Shown here piece after piece: positions 37,579 through 50,219 of a DNA stretch of 64,000 nt. Both the position numbers and the translations under genes were made by a program. How positions within the stretch are numbered: the first letter of the stretch is position 1; each line of letters opens with the position of its first letter. The stretch is from Fratercula arctica (Eukaryota > Chordata > Aves > Charadriiformes > Alcidae): positions 134,501,889 to 134,565,888 of the forward strand of contig CANTUZ010000002.1 of the NCBI GenBank assembly GCA_947846985.1, written 5' to 3'. The notes beneath the pieces are model-generated. The model had not been told where the DNA came from. It made no database searches and worked only from the letters and a program-made list of their open reading frames with translations.

Positions 37579-40500
37579 GAATAGAAGGTACAGCAATTTC
37601 TCTGTCACTGAGAAAGATATTCTTGGTTATTGGGCAATTTATCTGGCCTAGATAATATCATAGGAGTAATTTAGGTGGAGCTCTGTGCAGATCAAGATGA
37701 AAAGAGGTTCAGAAAGGTTTAAGTCCTTAGTTTTTTATTCTGGGAGAAAGAGACTTGTCACTTAGAGAGTATTTTTGTGCCTTTGTGTAATAAATTGTGT
37801 ACCTACACTGCTTATGGACAAATATAATAGACAGGTGAGGAGTTTCTGGGGATATGTGTATGTGAACTTAATTTCAATAGGGAATTAAATACACACAGAG
37901 AGGGACCAGCAATGGCTTTTGTATTCAATGACAGTTTTTGATTCCCTAAATGTACCATTGCTGTTGCAGAAATACAGAGGAATTGGCAAGGTTAATTGGT
38001 TCAGAGACTGAACAAAAGTTTCTGCTTGAAATGTGAATCTTTGGATCAGCTGTCTGGATGGCCAGATTGTGAAGTCATAAATTTTAATTGCTCTTGCTCC
38101 TATGGAATTTGTAGAAGACCTAATCCCAATTCCTTTATGCACCAAAATGTCCAATGACTTCTGTACAAGTGGGTGTGCAGCGAATGCACAATCGGACCTA
38201 AAATGATTGTACACTGTTGAATCTTGCTACTGTTTTCTCTGCTATGAACTGACTGTTCATTTAATTTAACCTGGAAAAATGATGCGGCTGAATTGATTAG
38301 CTCTGCATTTTTCTGGACCTCTACAATACATTGTGTTCTCTCTGTTTCTATCAGCTTGAATACTATAATGCAGCTTTGTCAACAATTCTTTGGCATGCCA
38401 TTTCTTGAGGGCCAAATTAATAAGTCATTCTAGGAGAAAGAGGGGAACCGTAGGAACATTTGAGGAACCATAAAATTCTGTCCTAAATTCTGGTCTTTTA
38501 ACCGTTGTATACATGAATATTTTAAGTTTTCCCTGCACTATCAAAATATTAAAAAAGGAAGTCTTTCCTGCATTTAGATTTGTGAGTTCTTGTTTACATG
38601 ATGGCTTTCGTATTTGTGCTATCACCGTGTGCTGTATTGATTTGCCATCTACAATTCCCTGATTTTTTCTGTAGGATTTTTTGCCTTTTCACATCACTTT
38701 TTTACCTCTTGAGCCCTGCATCTTGTCACAATGCTGTGAGGGCCAGTGGCTCCCACCACCCCAACCAAGGACTGGGCAGCTGAGGAGCATCCAGGGCAGA
38801 TCCAGGCATCTCCACAGCTCTGCCTCGCAACTTAGCGGTCTCCTGAGAGGTCAGAGCCAAGGCTGCACAGCAGGGTCACAGCAAAACAGGCTTTGGACGA
38901 CAGAGACCTGAACACCAAGGAAAGGGGGAGATCACTGGGCAAACCTCTGGGTCACTGGCAGGTGAAAGCTCTGATTTTCCTCCTCACCACCTCACCACCT
39001 CCTCACTCACCGATTTCTGTTACTGAAATCGGGGCCAATGTAGAGGGCAGCAGCAAGAAAAAATGAAGTATGATGAGCAGACATACCCCATGGTAATATT
39101 TAGCCAACCTGGGAGCCATCATCCAGACTGAAGGGAATGCCATGGTGAACATCTTCCAGCCTCCCTCCCACTGGAAGCAGGGATTTGTGGGGAGATTACT
39201 GCATGTGGGTCTTGTCCTGACCTGGAGGGAGGATACACCTGGAGCTGGATACTGGGGGGGCACGCCTGACCCGCGATCCACAGGCCTCACGCCATCCGAG
39301 GTAGAACACACTCATTGCTCCAGTGTGCAGGCTTGCACAAAGGTGGTTTGTTGTTTTTTTTTTTTTTCTTTTGTACATCTAATACTGTAAAAGTGGCTTT
39401 CCATATTAATGTACAGCAGCTGCCATTTTCAATCTCTCTCTCCCCTCCCCCATATTTGTATCCCAACATCTTTAAAATTTCTTACTTATCTTTTACCTTT
39501 TCTTTTTCTTTCTTTGTCAGGAGCACTCATATTTTAGGCAAAACTAAGTGTCATTCTCTGTTACTGAGGTTGCCAAGCATTCTCCTTGATACTTGCCTTT
39601 TTTCAGTTACTTATAACTCAGCCAGACTCTAGCTGTTTGTGATGAATTTTTCCATGCCAATTTCTGCCTCCAGCTGAATCTTTGCATCGTAATGTTTCAA
39701 GCTTTTCTGAGAATGATGCTAGGGGAAAATAGGTTGTTTTGTCCATACAATTCAGAAGCTTTTCTTTGAAATACTGAAATAGCTTTTATTTGGAGGAACA
39801 GGAAGAGATGAGGAAGAAGAAGAAAGACTGAAAAATATGAGATATGTGTTCTTTTCCTTCCCATAAAAATCTGCTGGACCAAGGGTTGAGGACAGAGACT
39901 AAGATTTTGGAAGGTGGAGTCCTGGGAAGGTTTATTGGACCCTCAGGAAAATGGACAAGGAGTGTGTGTGTGAAACTTGACCAAGAAAAGAGAAGGGGCA
40001 AAATGTGACAGATCAGGGAGACACCTGGAACAAACAGACCTGGGGTTGCCCAAGTGAGTATCTGGAGACAGGCACTAGGAGAAGCGGGGTGTTTAGGCAA
40101 GGATCCTGAGCTAGTAACAGCCTGAGGAGTCCTGGGAGACTCACTGTGGGGCTGGGATCATGGCAGCTGGGATTCAGCACAAGCGCTGTCTCATGAGGTT
40201 TCGCTGCATGATCACTCACTACTTTTACATAGCATCCCAGTGTCATTCATTCTGCAGAAGGCATCTCTCCATGAAATTCTGCGGTTCTCTTCCGTAAAGG
40301 TCAGTCTCGTTTGCAGGATGATAATCTCCCCACTTTATTTATGTATTTATTTTGCATAAGCTGGAAATAGTCACAAATGTACAGAGTCTGGTTTGTGTAC
40401 AAATGTACACAAATTGTACAGAGTCTTGCAATTCAACTTTTCTGCAGTACAAACAAGTTAGTGTAACAAACACTGAAAACAAACTATGGCTCCTAATGCC

Positions 40501-43168
40501 ATTAAGAGCCTCAGGTAACATTTGAAAGGTTTTCAAAATGAAGGTGGGGCTAGAAATCAATCTAAAGCAATTTTAAGATTCTAATTAGACTTGTTTATGA
40601 ACAACAAGAACAAAAAGAGGTTGTTGTCTTTTTTTTTTTTCTTTTCACAATTCTCTTATGCTTCCTTTGCCTTCTCAGGGTTGTTTTCCTCTTTGCTATT
40701 CTTTTGCCTCCTGTTTACATAGAGAGACTGATTTAACTAGTTAAGATTTCAGCTTTTGTAACAGTACTGTGACCCATGACCAGAAGGGCAGCTAACAGCG
40801 CTGACTTAAAGAACCTGACTCTGGTATCTACCAGGTCTTGAAGGAGCTGATAAGGCTGTGTGGTGTGTTTACCTTTCTCTAGTAGTGAGTGTGCAAGTAG
40901 GAGTCTGCATCTGCAACTGAGAACATTTTTTTTTCTCTTTTCTTTCCTCTCCTGCGTGTGTTTTTCTTGGTCTTCTTTCTAGAAATAACAGAATTAATTA
41001 ATTTTTTTTTTTCCCCCAATAAAGGACAGTATTTCTGTAAATTGATCAAGCAAGATTTTTTTCCTTCTAAAAACTCTTTACAGTAAAAATATGGGAGTAA
41101 GAGATATATTAAAAAGAAAACCCTTGATAAACAAGTAAAGCCTCTGTACTCATTACTTGAGCATTATTCAACAATCTAATGCTGTGCTGCCCTATAATCA
41201 TTTTACAACTTTGACTTTTTAGGTCCATTTAGTCCTTCAAAATTAGAAAACACACTGCAGGAAGAGAAGGAATAGCAATTAGTTAAGTCAATTGAACAGT
41301 GCTCTGACAATCTGGACTTTTGTTTCCAGCTTTGTCAATTGACACTTTCAATTAATCAAGAGATTAAAAAAAAACGCTTTTCATCTACTGCATAGTCTTT
41401 GGTTTCTGGATGTTTGACTCTATATCCCAGGGGCTGATCTGCCCAAGTGCCAAGTGCCTCCAGTGCAACTGAAAGTAATGTGAATGGCAGTTTGAACATT
41501 TAAACTTCCTATATAACATTAAATTGCTTTGAAAAATCATGACCTAGTTCACAGTTCTGATTCTGTTCTTCTGTTCTATGTTTTCTCATTTGTAGGAATA
41601 AAGCTAACATTATTTCCTCTATCTGAGACTCATTCATATTGATAATGACCCGTAACAATGACAGTGATTATTGAGTAGTTTTTTGCTGCAGACAGGATAG
41701 ATCAGTGGGCTCTGTCTTTTTCTCAGAGGATGTGTCCATATTTCAATAGCAGTCACCAGCATCACCTTTCTTGATCATCCTGGCAGGCAAGTGACACACT
41801 AAACGGGCCTAGAGCAGGTCTTTTTTATTTTCTGGATTTGCAGATCACCAAACATTTTCCAGCAGAAGCACAGAGCTGTGGACTGAATTGAAGCCTCCTG
41901 ACAAGAAGAACTTTCTCTTCTTTGCTTACCCTTCATGGATTCATCAAAAATTATTCCCAGTCTTGTAGAGGTCTCTGAGCCACAGGTTGCAAACAACTTT
42001 ATAGACACTAAACTTTCTGTCTTAGCTGTCTGCAGACATGAAGTTTTCACTGCTGTTACCTGTATTCTACCGATTCTGAAGATAAAAAGGAGATTTCTAT
42101 GTACAGCTCTTCCTCCTGGACATTAAATCTGCTTAAATATCTCAATTTTTAAACCACATTTTCAGTAAGATGGAAGACTTTTATGTTCATTTAGTGCATC
42201 TGGTTCTCCCAATAGAAAGAGAAGCGTGTAAAATAAGTGGTGGGAATTCTACACAGGATGCAAAATCAACGTGCATAAATATGGCTTGATATTTATATAT
42301 AGTGGAACAACATTCGTTTAAATATGGTCCCCAATGACCATCCTGCTGACTACACATATCAAAAGACAGACTGCTAGGAAGAGATACTGATACTGTATTA
42401 GCTGAAATGGCAGTTCCATTTGACCATCAACTGCAAATCTACCTGGAAACCACAAATGTGCTTTAAATAATGCTAGAAGGGAAATAAAGAGAAATGAAAA
42501 AGCTATTGGTGCTACTAAATTGAGAAAGGATTAAAAGGCTAGTTAAACAGCTCTATTTTGCAGTCTCATTTTAAATTATTCGTTGTGCTGGACATGCAGA
42601 AAGAATGACAAAGCACAGGGGATATTGTTTAATTAGCCTAAAACTTTATTAATTTCATCTGGGAGCTATCTGGCAGTAACTTGTGCAGTACAGGTTATCA
42701 TGACCTTTTCTCTCTTTACGACCTATTTAAAGGGGTTGTCTTCAGCCTCATCCCCATTCGCACCCACTGGTACCGGCTCATTGCAATTACAAGCAAGTTT
42801 AGTGGCCTCTTAGTCCACACATGCTTTACTTTTGTCAATCATCTTCCTCACCACACTATCTGCTGCAACCTTCAAAATTCAGTTACAGGCTCTTTATTCC
42901 GCTCTGTGGAAACTTATGGGACTTAGTCTAAAATGTGACAGTCTCCTCAGCGTTATGCGAGCCTTTTACAAAGTCTCAGCTTTACAAGGTGCACAAAAAG
43001 CAGTGCATCGGACTGTCCCCAGGTGCCAGATTGTAGAAATGGCATGGACAGTCTCCCCTGCCTCGGCTGGGATCGTTCACCAGAATTTCTTTACCTGTAT
43101 CCAGTACCTTAGTCACACTTCCACATATACCTTTACAATAACCCCCAGGCCTCTGAAGAGGGTGCAGG
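37579..43168. other. Unique DNA, no gene recognised
   Basis: AT-rich apart from a GC-richer segment at about 38740-39310, which has short direct repeats (CTCACCACCTCACCACCTC) and open frames up to 102 codons without recognisable domains. The segment 42690-43160 is also stop-poor on the plus strand (124 codons at 42832-43206, running into the next CR1) but shows no protein family. Confidence 0.5.
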
Positions 43169-43448
43169 TAATAACATTAGGACGAGGGGCAATGGTTTTA
43201 AACTAGAGCAGGGTGGGTTTAGACTAGACATTAGGAAGAAGTTCTTTACAATGAGGGTGGTGAGACACTGGCACAGGTTGCCCAGAGAGGTGGTGGAGGC
43301 CCCATCCCTGGAGACATTCAAGGCCAGGCTTGATGAGGCTCTGAGCAACCTGATCTAGTTGAAGATGTCCCTGCTTACTGCAGGGGGGTTGGACTAGATG
43401 ACCTTTAGAGGTCCCTTCCAACCCAACACATTCGATGATTCTATGATT
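43169..43448 (+). mobile_element. CR1 LINE 3'-end fragment, plus strand
   Basis: It begins near GACGAGGGGCAATGGTTTTAA, runs through AGACTAGACATTAGGAAGAA, GAGAGGTGGTGGAGGCCCC and GGCCAGGCTTGATGAGGCTC (the last ~60 codons of ORF2), then the 3' UTR GGGGGGTTGGACTAGATGACC, and ends in ACATTCGATGATTCTATGATT. About 280 bp, 5'-truncated. The C-terminal frame is interrupted. Confidence 0.94.
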
Positions 43449-44701
43449 AGTTATTCACTCTGCCCAATTCTCATTCTTAATGATGTGGAGAGTGAACAGG
43501 TTCCTACATGCCATGCGCGTACCTGTTCTTCTGCTGTGTACAGTGCAGCTTTGCCTCAGTCCTAAACCAAACTGCACAAGCGGTACTGTAAGACTGTCCA
43601 GAACTAGAATTAACTGTAAGGAATTAAATGCCCATTTTCAGCCTTTTTTCATCTAAATATAATTCCTGAATGTCTCGGCTAGCATAAATCCTTTAATGGA
43701 AACCTTTGTAGTTTTCTGTTTACCTTCCCTGCTTTGTATTTGATATCTCAAGGTCAAAAGACCACGCTGCTCTGGTGTTTAAGCCTCCAAACCTCCACAC
43801 ATCCAATCCTTGCCAAGACGGTTACCTTTTCTCTGCTGTAAACAGTCCTCAAATGCCACCTGGACTGTGGTTGAGTGCAGTGAAAACATATTGTTATTCT
43901 GGCATATCTAAACTAACCAGGGACAACAGATGTTCTCTAAAGAATACTAGGAAAATTCTTTTGACTTCACTAATTAACTGGCAATTTAAAATGGCTCCAT
44001 TTTCCGTTTTCTGTTTTCTGTTTCCATTTTAACTGTACTCATACTCAGTTCTCATGGAGCCTTTTCTTCACTTGAGATTTTCTTCCTTAGCAAGTAATTT
44101 GAAGGATCTGCTTTGCCTAACATCATTTTACAAGCTTTCCCCTGAAGTTCTGAAACAGAATTGTAAAGATTTTCTATAGCACACAACAAAGCTCCTCTGA
44201 ATAGTCAGTGCTGACCTGAAGGAGGGGTGAAAAAATTTGTATTCACTGGGGAGATAGAAATCACTCAAAGTGCAGGCAATCTAAAAGCATCAGGCAGACC
44301 AGAAATCTTTGGAGTTTTATTCTTCTTTGGTAATAGGTCTCTAACTCATTGAACTGAAACTCACAGACAAACCTATTAAATATGAAGGAATATAAACATT
44401 CAACTTGCTTCTCTGCCAACTGTCAGGAAGCTAGTCATAAGTTGTTTGGATTTCCTCATTGCTATTCACATGTTGCCAGATATTTGCTATGTATGTGTTA
44501 TTCTGGGCATGGAATGGAATACTTGAAGTACTTGACATTTTATGTTTGAACTCCATGCTTTTTGCTTGACTGTGACGAATTTACCATGCATATTAAAAAT
44601 GTCGTTCTTACTCTGTGTGCTAGCAAGAAAAAGAAAAGGTAAGCTGAAAAAAATGGCTTCTTACATAACATTTTATGAATTGATAGATTTTCTATACAAT
44701 A
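43449..44701. other. Unique DNA between two CR1 copies
   Basis: No recognised feature. Small open frames only (up to about 85 codons). Confidence 0.5.
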
Positions 44702-45590
44702 ACATAGAATATCTCAGTTGGAAGGGACCTTCAATGATCATCTAGTCCAACTGCCTGACCAATTCAGGGCTGACCAAAAGTTAAAGCATACTACGGAGGC
44801 CATTGTCCAAATGCCTCTTAAAAACTGACAGGCTTGGGGCATCAACCACATCTTTAGGAAGCCTGTTCCAGTGTTTGACCAGCCTCTCAGTAAAGAAATG
44901 GTTCCTAACGTCCAGTCTAAACCTCCTCTGGTGCAGCTTTGAACGATTCCCATGTGTCCTACCACTGGATACCAGGGAGAAGAGCTCAGCACCTCCCTCT
45001 CCACTTTCCTCCGCAGGAAGCTGGAGAGAGCAACAATGTCGCCCCTCAGCCTCCTTTTCTCCAAACTAGACAAACCCAAAGTCCTTAGCTGCTCCTGATA
45101 GGACATTCCTTCCAGCCCCTTTGCCAGCTTTGTTGCCTTCTTCTGGATGCATTCAAAGATGTTCACATCCTTCTTAAATTGTGGGGCCCAGAACTGCACG
45201 CAGTACTCGAGGTGAGGCCGCACCAGTGCTCAATACAGAGGGATAATCACCTCTTTTGACTGGCCTAAACTGCGACAACTGTGTTTGATGCTCCCCAGGA
45301 TGTAGTTTTCCCTCTTGGCTGCCAGGGCACACTGCTGACTCAGATTGAGCCTGCTGTCAACTAGCACCCCCAGATCCCTTCCTGCAGGGCTGCTTTCCAG
45401 CCACTCCTCTCCCCATTTATACTTGTGCCTGGGTTACTCCTATGTGCAGGATCCGGCATTTGGACTTGTTAAATTTCACCCCATTAATCATAGCCCAATG
45501 CTCCAATCTACCTAGATCCCTCTGCAAGGCCTCTTGTTCCTCAAGAGAGTCAACAGCAACTCCCAGTTTGGTATCATCAGGTACATGAAA
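44702..45590 (-). mobile_element. CR1 LINE fragment of an older type, minus strand
   Basis: The left end has a degraded tail (ACATAGAATATC) and CAGTTGGAAGGGACCTTCAATGATC. The 3' UTR (CTGACCAATTCAGGGCTGACC, GGAGGCCATTGTCCAAATGCC) differs from that of all other copies in the window, marking a separate subfamily. Homology extends into the polymerase active-site block near 45560-45590 (DDTKLG read on the minus strand). About 890 bp. Stops and frame changes are more frequent than in the copies at 48281 and 53463, which fits greater age. Confidence 0.93.
44738..45590 (-). pseudogene. CR1 ORF2 remnant from polymerase motif C onward
   Basis: On the minus strand the first block reads VPDDTKLG, derived from the F/Y-x-DD catalytic motif C with the first residues changed, then [11 protein letters not shown] and VKFNKSKCRILHIG. 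The frame breaks, and [19 protein letters not shown] with [13 protein letters not shown] resumes at 45223 immediately after an in-frame TGA that replaces the serine of the usual LYSALVRPH segment. The C-terminus is scrambled by a frameshift. No protein of normal function can come from it. Confidence 0.85.
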
Positions 45591-47678
45591 GCAAAAATCT
45601 AAGGACAAAGAAGTATCTGCCAGGTAAATTTGAAGAAAAAAAAAATCTTAATTGTCTCTGCAATAGAACATAAAAAGTAGGTATAAGTGGCTTTGGTATT
45701 TTTTTTCCAAATCAGGAGAGTATTAGTAATACAAAGTATTGGAAGTTGTTAGGATAATTACAGGCAACATCTTAATATTGGAAATTCCTTTGACCATCTT
45801 GATTCTAACCACATCAAAAAGCCACATGTATCAAATACAATATTACTGCTCAGTAGACTCTCTCAAAGGGGTCTCAAATGTCAAAAAGCAAAAGAAGGTA
45901 TTGCCTATTGATGATGCTTTATACAAGTTAGCTTCTATCAAATGAATATTTTACTGACATTAACAAAATTTGGGTAATTTTAAACATTTTCTTTCTATGG
46001 AATAAACAGAGTCAACCATCAGTGATGTATAACTGAATGTTGCACTATTTCTGGGCAATGGAGTCCCTAAAGGAGTTGCCTGGATTTGTCCTCAAACATG
46101 TGTACAATGCCGTATAATCTAAATTAGTGACTGACTACCTTGTTCTGAAATACTGAATACATCCGAGATGAGGAAACTGCAAAGCTGGCAAATACGAAGT
46201 GGGAGCAACATTTTACCAACTAGTGAGCCTGAAGGCATTTAGGCCTTTAGGCATTTCCGTAGAGCAAAGCTGTGTTTGTGTAGCCTCTTGAATACCAGGT
46301 TTGACTTACAGCTCACAAGGACAACAAATCTATCAAATCTGATTTCAACATGTATTTGTTCTGAGTTTTGAAAAGACTATGGGATGTTGTTGAAAACCCC
46401 AAAACATCACTTGCCTGCATAATACATATGAGGATATCTGGCGTCCATGGCAGTCTCTTTGTCTAGAGTAGCAGTGCCTGCTCAAAGTCCTGTTTACAAA
46501 ATTCTCAGTGTGTAACAACAAGAAAAGCACCAGATACTTGAATATATCAGGCAGAATTATTTTGATATAGAAAGACTGACAAACAGACACAGCCAAGAAG
46601 ATATCCTACTTCAAGCATTTGAAGGAAAGAAAGGGTAAAGTAAAAAGGAAGATTTGGCACTTAGTATTCATGAGTAGAGTTGTGCAAATAATAGATCTTT
46701 TGGTTCAGTGGCCTTTCAGAAATGTGTATACATAAAATTTCTTGGGGTCTACTGAACATACTCAAGCCTTATTTTCCTTTTAAAATGCACATATTATTTC
46801 TGTTTGTCAAAACTGAAATGAGATATTTTGTTTTTTACACTTCTAACACCTCTATTTTCTGCCTGAAACTATTAATCATATAATATCAACATCAGTTTTA
46901 TTGCTCCAAAACTGTTTTCAGTGATTTTTTTCTTCAGACCACACTGAACAGCTCTGCTTATGAATATTTTGTGCATAGAGAAAGAATGAACACTTAAAAT
47001 CCTGTTTTTATAAGGAAATAAAAAAAAAAAAGAATACAAAACCTTACAGATCTTGAAATGGTAAACCATACACATTCAAACCATATTGATGCTAAATCAT
47101 GGTCCAGATTTAATGTATTCATAAGCATGTGTCAAAGCCCATAAGCTAGGACAGAATCCACAGGAACTTTCCAATGAATTTATGGTGCTTGGCCTTGGAA
47201 AGATGCAGATATAAACTAACTAAGAATTACAGGGAAGTGAAATATTTCATAATAGTTGTTTATATATGGATGGTAGGGAAACAGGTCTCACACAAAAAAG
47301 TAGATTTCGTAAGTGATTGCTGCAAAATTAATTTATTTAGCATGGAATACCTAAGTTATTTAGTAACGACAAAAGATGGTATTTATATTGGCTTGTACGA
47401 ATATAAATTTGTAACATCACCAGAGTTTTAACATAGCTCTGCCTTACTTCAATAAAAAGTCAACATTACCCATCACACCTATCAAGATGTTATTAAACAA
47501 AGGCCTACTAGGGTAATAATTCCTTGGACAGAAATGCTGGGCCATAGAAAAGGCAGACTAATGTAGATACTCACATGGTAGCACATACGGAGTCTGTTGT
47601 CTGCAACAAGTACATGTTTGAAATTATTAACTGAAAAATTCATCAGTGGTGGAAGCCATTATGGCAAGAATATAGAGT
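45591..47678. other. Unique AT-rich DNA
   Basis: No feature recognised. Open frames do not exceed about 85 codons and carry no motif. Confidence 0.5.
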
Positions 47679-47899
47679 ATCATAGAATCATAGAATTAAT
47701 CATGGAATGGTTTGGGTTGGAAGGGACCTTTAAAGATCATCTAGTTCCAACCCCTCTGCCGCGAGCAGGGACACCTCCCACTAGACCAGGTTGCTCAAAC
47801 CCTCATGAACCTGGCCTTGAACACCTCTAGGGCTGGGGCATCCACAACTTCTCTGGGCAACCTGTTCCAGTCTCCCCACACTCACAGTGAAGAATTTCC
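47679..47899 (-). mobile_element. CR1 LINE 3'-end fragment, minus strand
   Basis: Tail ATCATAGAATCATAGAATTAATCATGG, then TTTGGGTTGGAAGGGACC and CCCCTCTGCCGCGAGCAGGGA, into the last ORF2 codons, ending at AGTGAAGAATTTCCT. Only about 220 bp survive. At the truncated 5' end the sequence passes straight into a duplicated 20-mer. Confidence 0.94.
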
Positions 47900-47937
47900 T
47901 AAAATCCCTTAAAAAATCCTAAAATCCCTTAAAAAAT
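47898..47937. repeat. Perfect 2 x 20-bp tandem duplication at a CR1 border
   Basis: CCTAAAATCCCTTAAAAAAT occurs twice head to tail (47898-47917 and 47918-47937). The first CCT(A) is also the last part of the CR1 segment, so the duplication lies exactly at the element's 5' junction. Confidence 0.9.
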
Positions 47938-48280
47938 GGTGGGTAGAGGTAGATGCACTATGGAAGGTGACTCAGAGCTCGTATGTGTGATATTACAGGT
48001 TATTTTTATTTGGTGTTAAAATGTCTTTCAAAAGGAGGCAGTTGGGACACTTTTCCTGAGGTGAATGATACATTATCAGTTCCCCTGTTAGTATACACTG
48101 TCAGTTCCTTTGTTAGTATTAATTTGTTCCTACGCTTTCAACTGTACTAATATTTACTTGGGTCTTTTATCTTCCCACTTCTTTTTACCGGATTCTGTGC
48201 TCAGTATCATCATCAGTGGCATCAGTGTAGCCCAAGGAGTAAGTGTGCTCCTGGCTTTAAACATTATTCAATGTTTAAAT
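47938..48280. other. Spacer between two oppositely oriented CR1 copies
   Basis: About 340 bp of unique sequence with a local repeat (GTTAGTATACACTGTCAGTTCC versus GTTAGTATTAATTTGTTCC). No gene recognised. The plus frame that enters the following CR1 begins here only because it is open by chance. Confidence 0.5.
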
Positions 48281-49604
48281 GTGATGCCCATCTACAAGAA
48301 GGGTCGGAAGGAGGATCCGGGGAACTACAGGCCTGTCAGCCTGACCTCGGTACCAGGAAAGGTCATGGAGAGGATCATCTTGAGTGAGCTCTCACGGCAA
48401 GTGCAGGGCAGCCAAGGGATCAGGGCCAGCCAGCATGGGTTTAGGAAAGGGAGGTCCTGCTTAACCAACTTGATCTCTTTCTATGACCATGTGACCTGCC
48501 TTCTGGATGTGGGGAAGGCTGTGGACATTGTCTATCTGGACTTTGGTAAGGCCTTTGACACCGTCCCCCACAGCATTCTCCTGGAGAAGCTGGCTGGCGA
48601 ATCATGGCACAGACAAGTATACTCTTCGCTGGGTTAAAAACTGGCTGGATGGCCATGCCCAGAGAGTTGTGATTAATGGGGTGAAATCCTCTTGGCGGAC
48701 GGTCATCAGCGGTGTCCCTCAGGGCTCAGTTTTGGGCCCAGTTTTGTTTAATATCTTTATCAATGATCTGGATGAGGGGATTGAGTGCACCCTCAGTAAG
48801 TTCGCAGGTGACACCAAACTAGGTGGGAGTGTTGATCTGCCTGAGGGTGGGAAGGCTCTACAGAGGGACCTGGGCAGGCTGGATCGATGGGCCAAGGCCA
48901 GTTGTATGAGGTTTAATAAGGCCAAGTGCCGGGTCCTGCATTTCGGTCACAACAACCCCAAGCAATGCTACAGGCTTGGGGAAGAGTAGCTAGAAAGCTG
49001 TCCGGCAGAAAAGGACCTGGGGGTGCTGGTGGACGGACAGCTTAACATGAGCCAGCAGTGTGCCCAGGTGGCCAAGAAGGCCAACAGCATTCTGGCTTGT
49101 ATCAGGAATAGCGTGGCCAGCAGGAGCAGGGAAGTGATCGTGCCTCTGTACTCGGCACTGGGGAGGCCTCACCTCGAGTGCTGTGTTCAGTTCTGGGCCC
49201 CTCTGTACAAGAGGGACATTGAAGTGCTGGAGCGTGTCCAGAGGAGAGCTACCAAGCTGGTGAGGGCTCTGGAGACCAAGCCATATGAGGAGAGGCTGAG
49301 GGAACTGGGCATGTTTAGTTTGGAGAAGAGGAGGCTGAGGGGAGACCTCATTGCCCTCTACAACTCCCTGAAAGGAGCTTGTAGAGAGGTGGGTGTTGGC
49401 CTCTTCTCCCAGATGAATAATGACAGGACCAGAGGAAATGGTGTGAAGTTGTGGCAGGGGAGGTTTAGATTAGATATTAGGAAGAATTACTTTACTGAAA
49501 GAGTGGTCAGGCACTGGAACAGCCTGCCCAGGGAGGTGGTTGAGTCACCATCCCTAGAGGAACTTAAGAAACATCTAGATTTGGCACTTCAGGGCATGCT
49601 CTAG
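48281..49604 (+). pseudogene. CR1 ORF2 remnant: reverse transcriptase domain to C-terminus
   Basis: The domain would copy CR1 RNA at nicked chromosomal DNA. Visible motifs in order: [49 protein letters not shown] (motif A with its Asp), [20 protein letters not shown] (motif B), then FAGDTKLGG where active CR1s have FADDTKLGG. Codon 48807-48809 is GGT instead of GAT, so one catalytic Asp of motif C is lost. A frame change lies at about 48590-48605 (CTGGCTGGCGAATCATGGC). An in-frame TAG at 48987-48989 replaces a Trp codon (LGEEW). After it the frame is open again to the natural stop, with [17 protein letters not shown], [11 protein letters not shown] and [13 protein letters not shown]. Three lesions in about 440 codons. 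Confidence 0.92.
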
Positions 49605-49702
49605 TGACAGAGATTGTAGGGGTCTTTTTGTGAGTGTGTATGGTTGGACTCGATGATCTCAAAGTGACTTTCCAACCATGAAGATTCTATGATTCTATGA
49701 TT
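48281..49702 (+). mobile_element. CR1 LINE, polymerase region to 3' tail, plus strand
   Basis: It starts abruptly at the codons for [20 protein letters not shown], at the beginning of the polymerase domain, and continues to the natural ORF2 stop at 49602-49604. A short 3' UTR follows (GTGACAGAGATTGTAGGGGTC, TATGGTTGGACTCGATGATC), then the tail GATTCTATGATTCTATGATT. The 3' UTR type differs from that of the copy at 53463 and resembles the one at 4293. 1.42 kb, 5'-truncated, with few disabling changes. Confidence 0.96.
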
Positions 49703-50219
49703 ATTCTTGTATGTGGTTGTCTTTGCTTTTTATTTATTGGCAAACTGAATCCTGTGCATATCCCCTTTCTGATTAGTACAGAATAAATGGGAAGGATAAG
49801 TGACAGCATTTGACTTTGCCTATTGAAATAGTGACACAGGGTAGGGCATGGGAATGGATAAACAGCTGTTTGAAATTAGACACTGTGCGTGTGAAAATGA
49901 AGATGTGTCAGCTAGGGAATAGAGCAGGGTCAGGTCTTAGACCTCTGCTACCTTTAATGGGACCAACTTGCTTGTGAGAGGAAACTGGAAGAATATTAAG
50001 TGGAGCATGGAACAAATGAAAGCTTTTGGAGAACTGCCTTGAAAAATGAGTGCTCTCTGGCAAATGAAAGTATGCCTCAGTTGCATAATACTGCTACATC
50101 CAGCGGCTCAAAGCAACACAGTTACAGCAGGAGTGGTATTGTACCAGGGACAGAAGATAAATGAAGTATTGATTTCAGAACCAGCAGAATGCCACAAAAG
50201 GGACATACAATATTTCCAC

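Noticed and set aside
38740..39310. GC-rich patch as a possible CpG island or processed pseudogene
   Set aside because: Few CpG, no poly-A tail in the right place and no recognisable protein in any frame.
42690..43160. Stop-poor plus-strand patch leading into a CR1 as a chimeric exon
   Set aside because: The frame enters the CR1 by chance, the upstream part has no motif, and no clear acceptor was seen.
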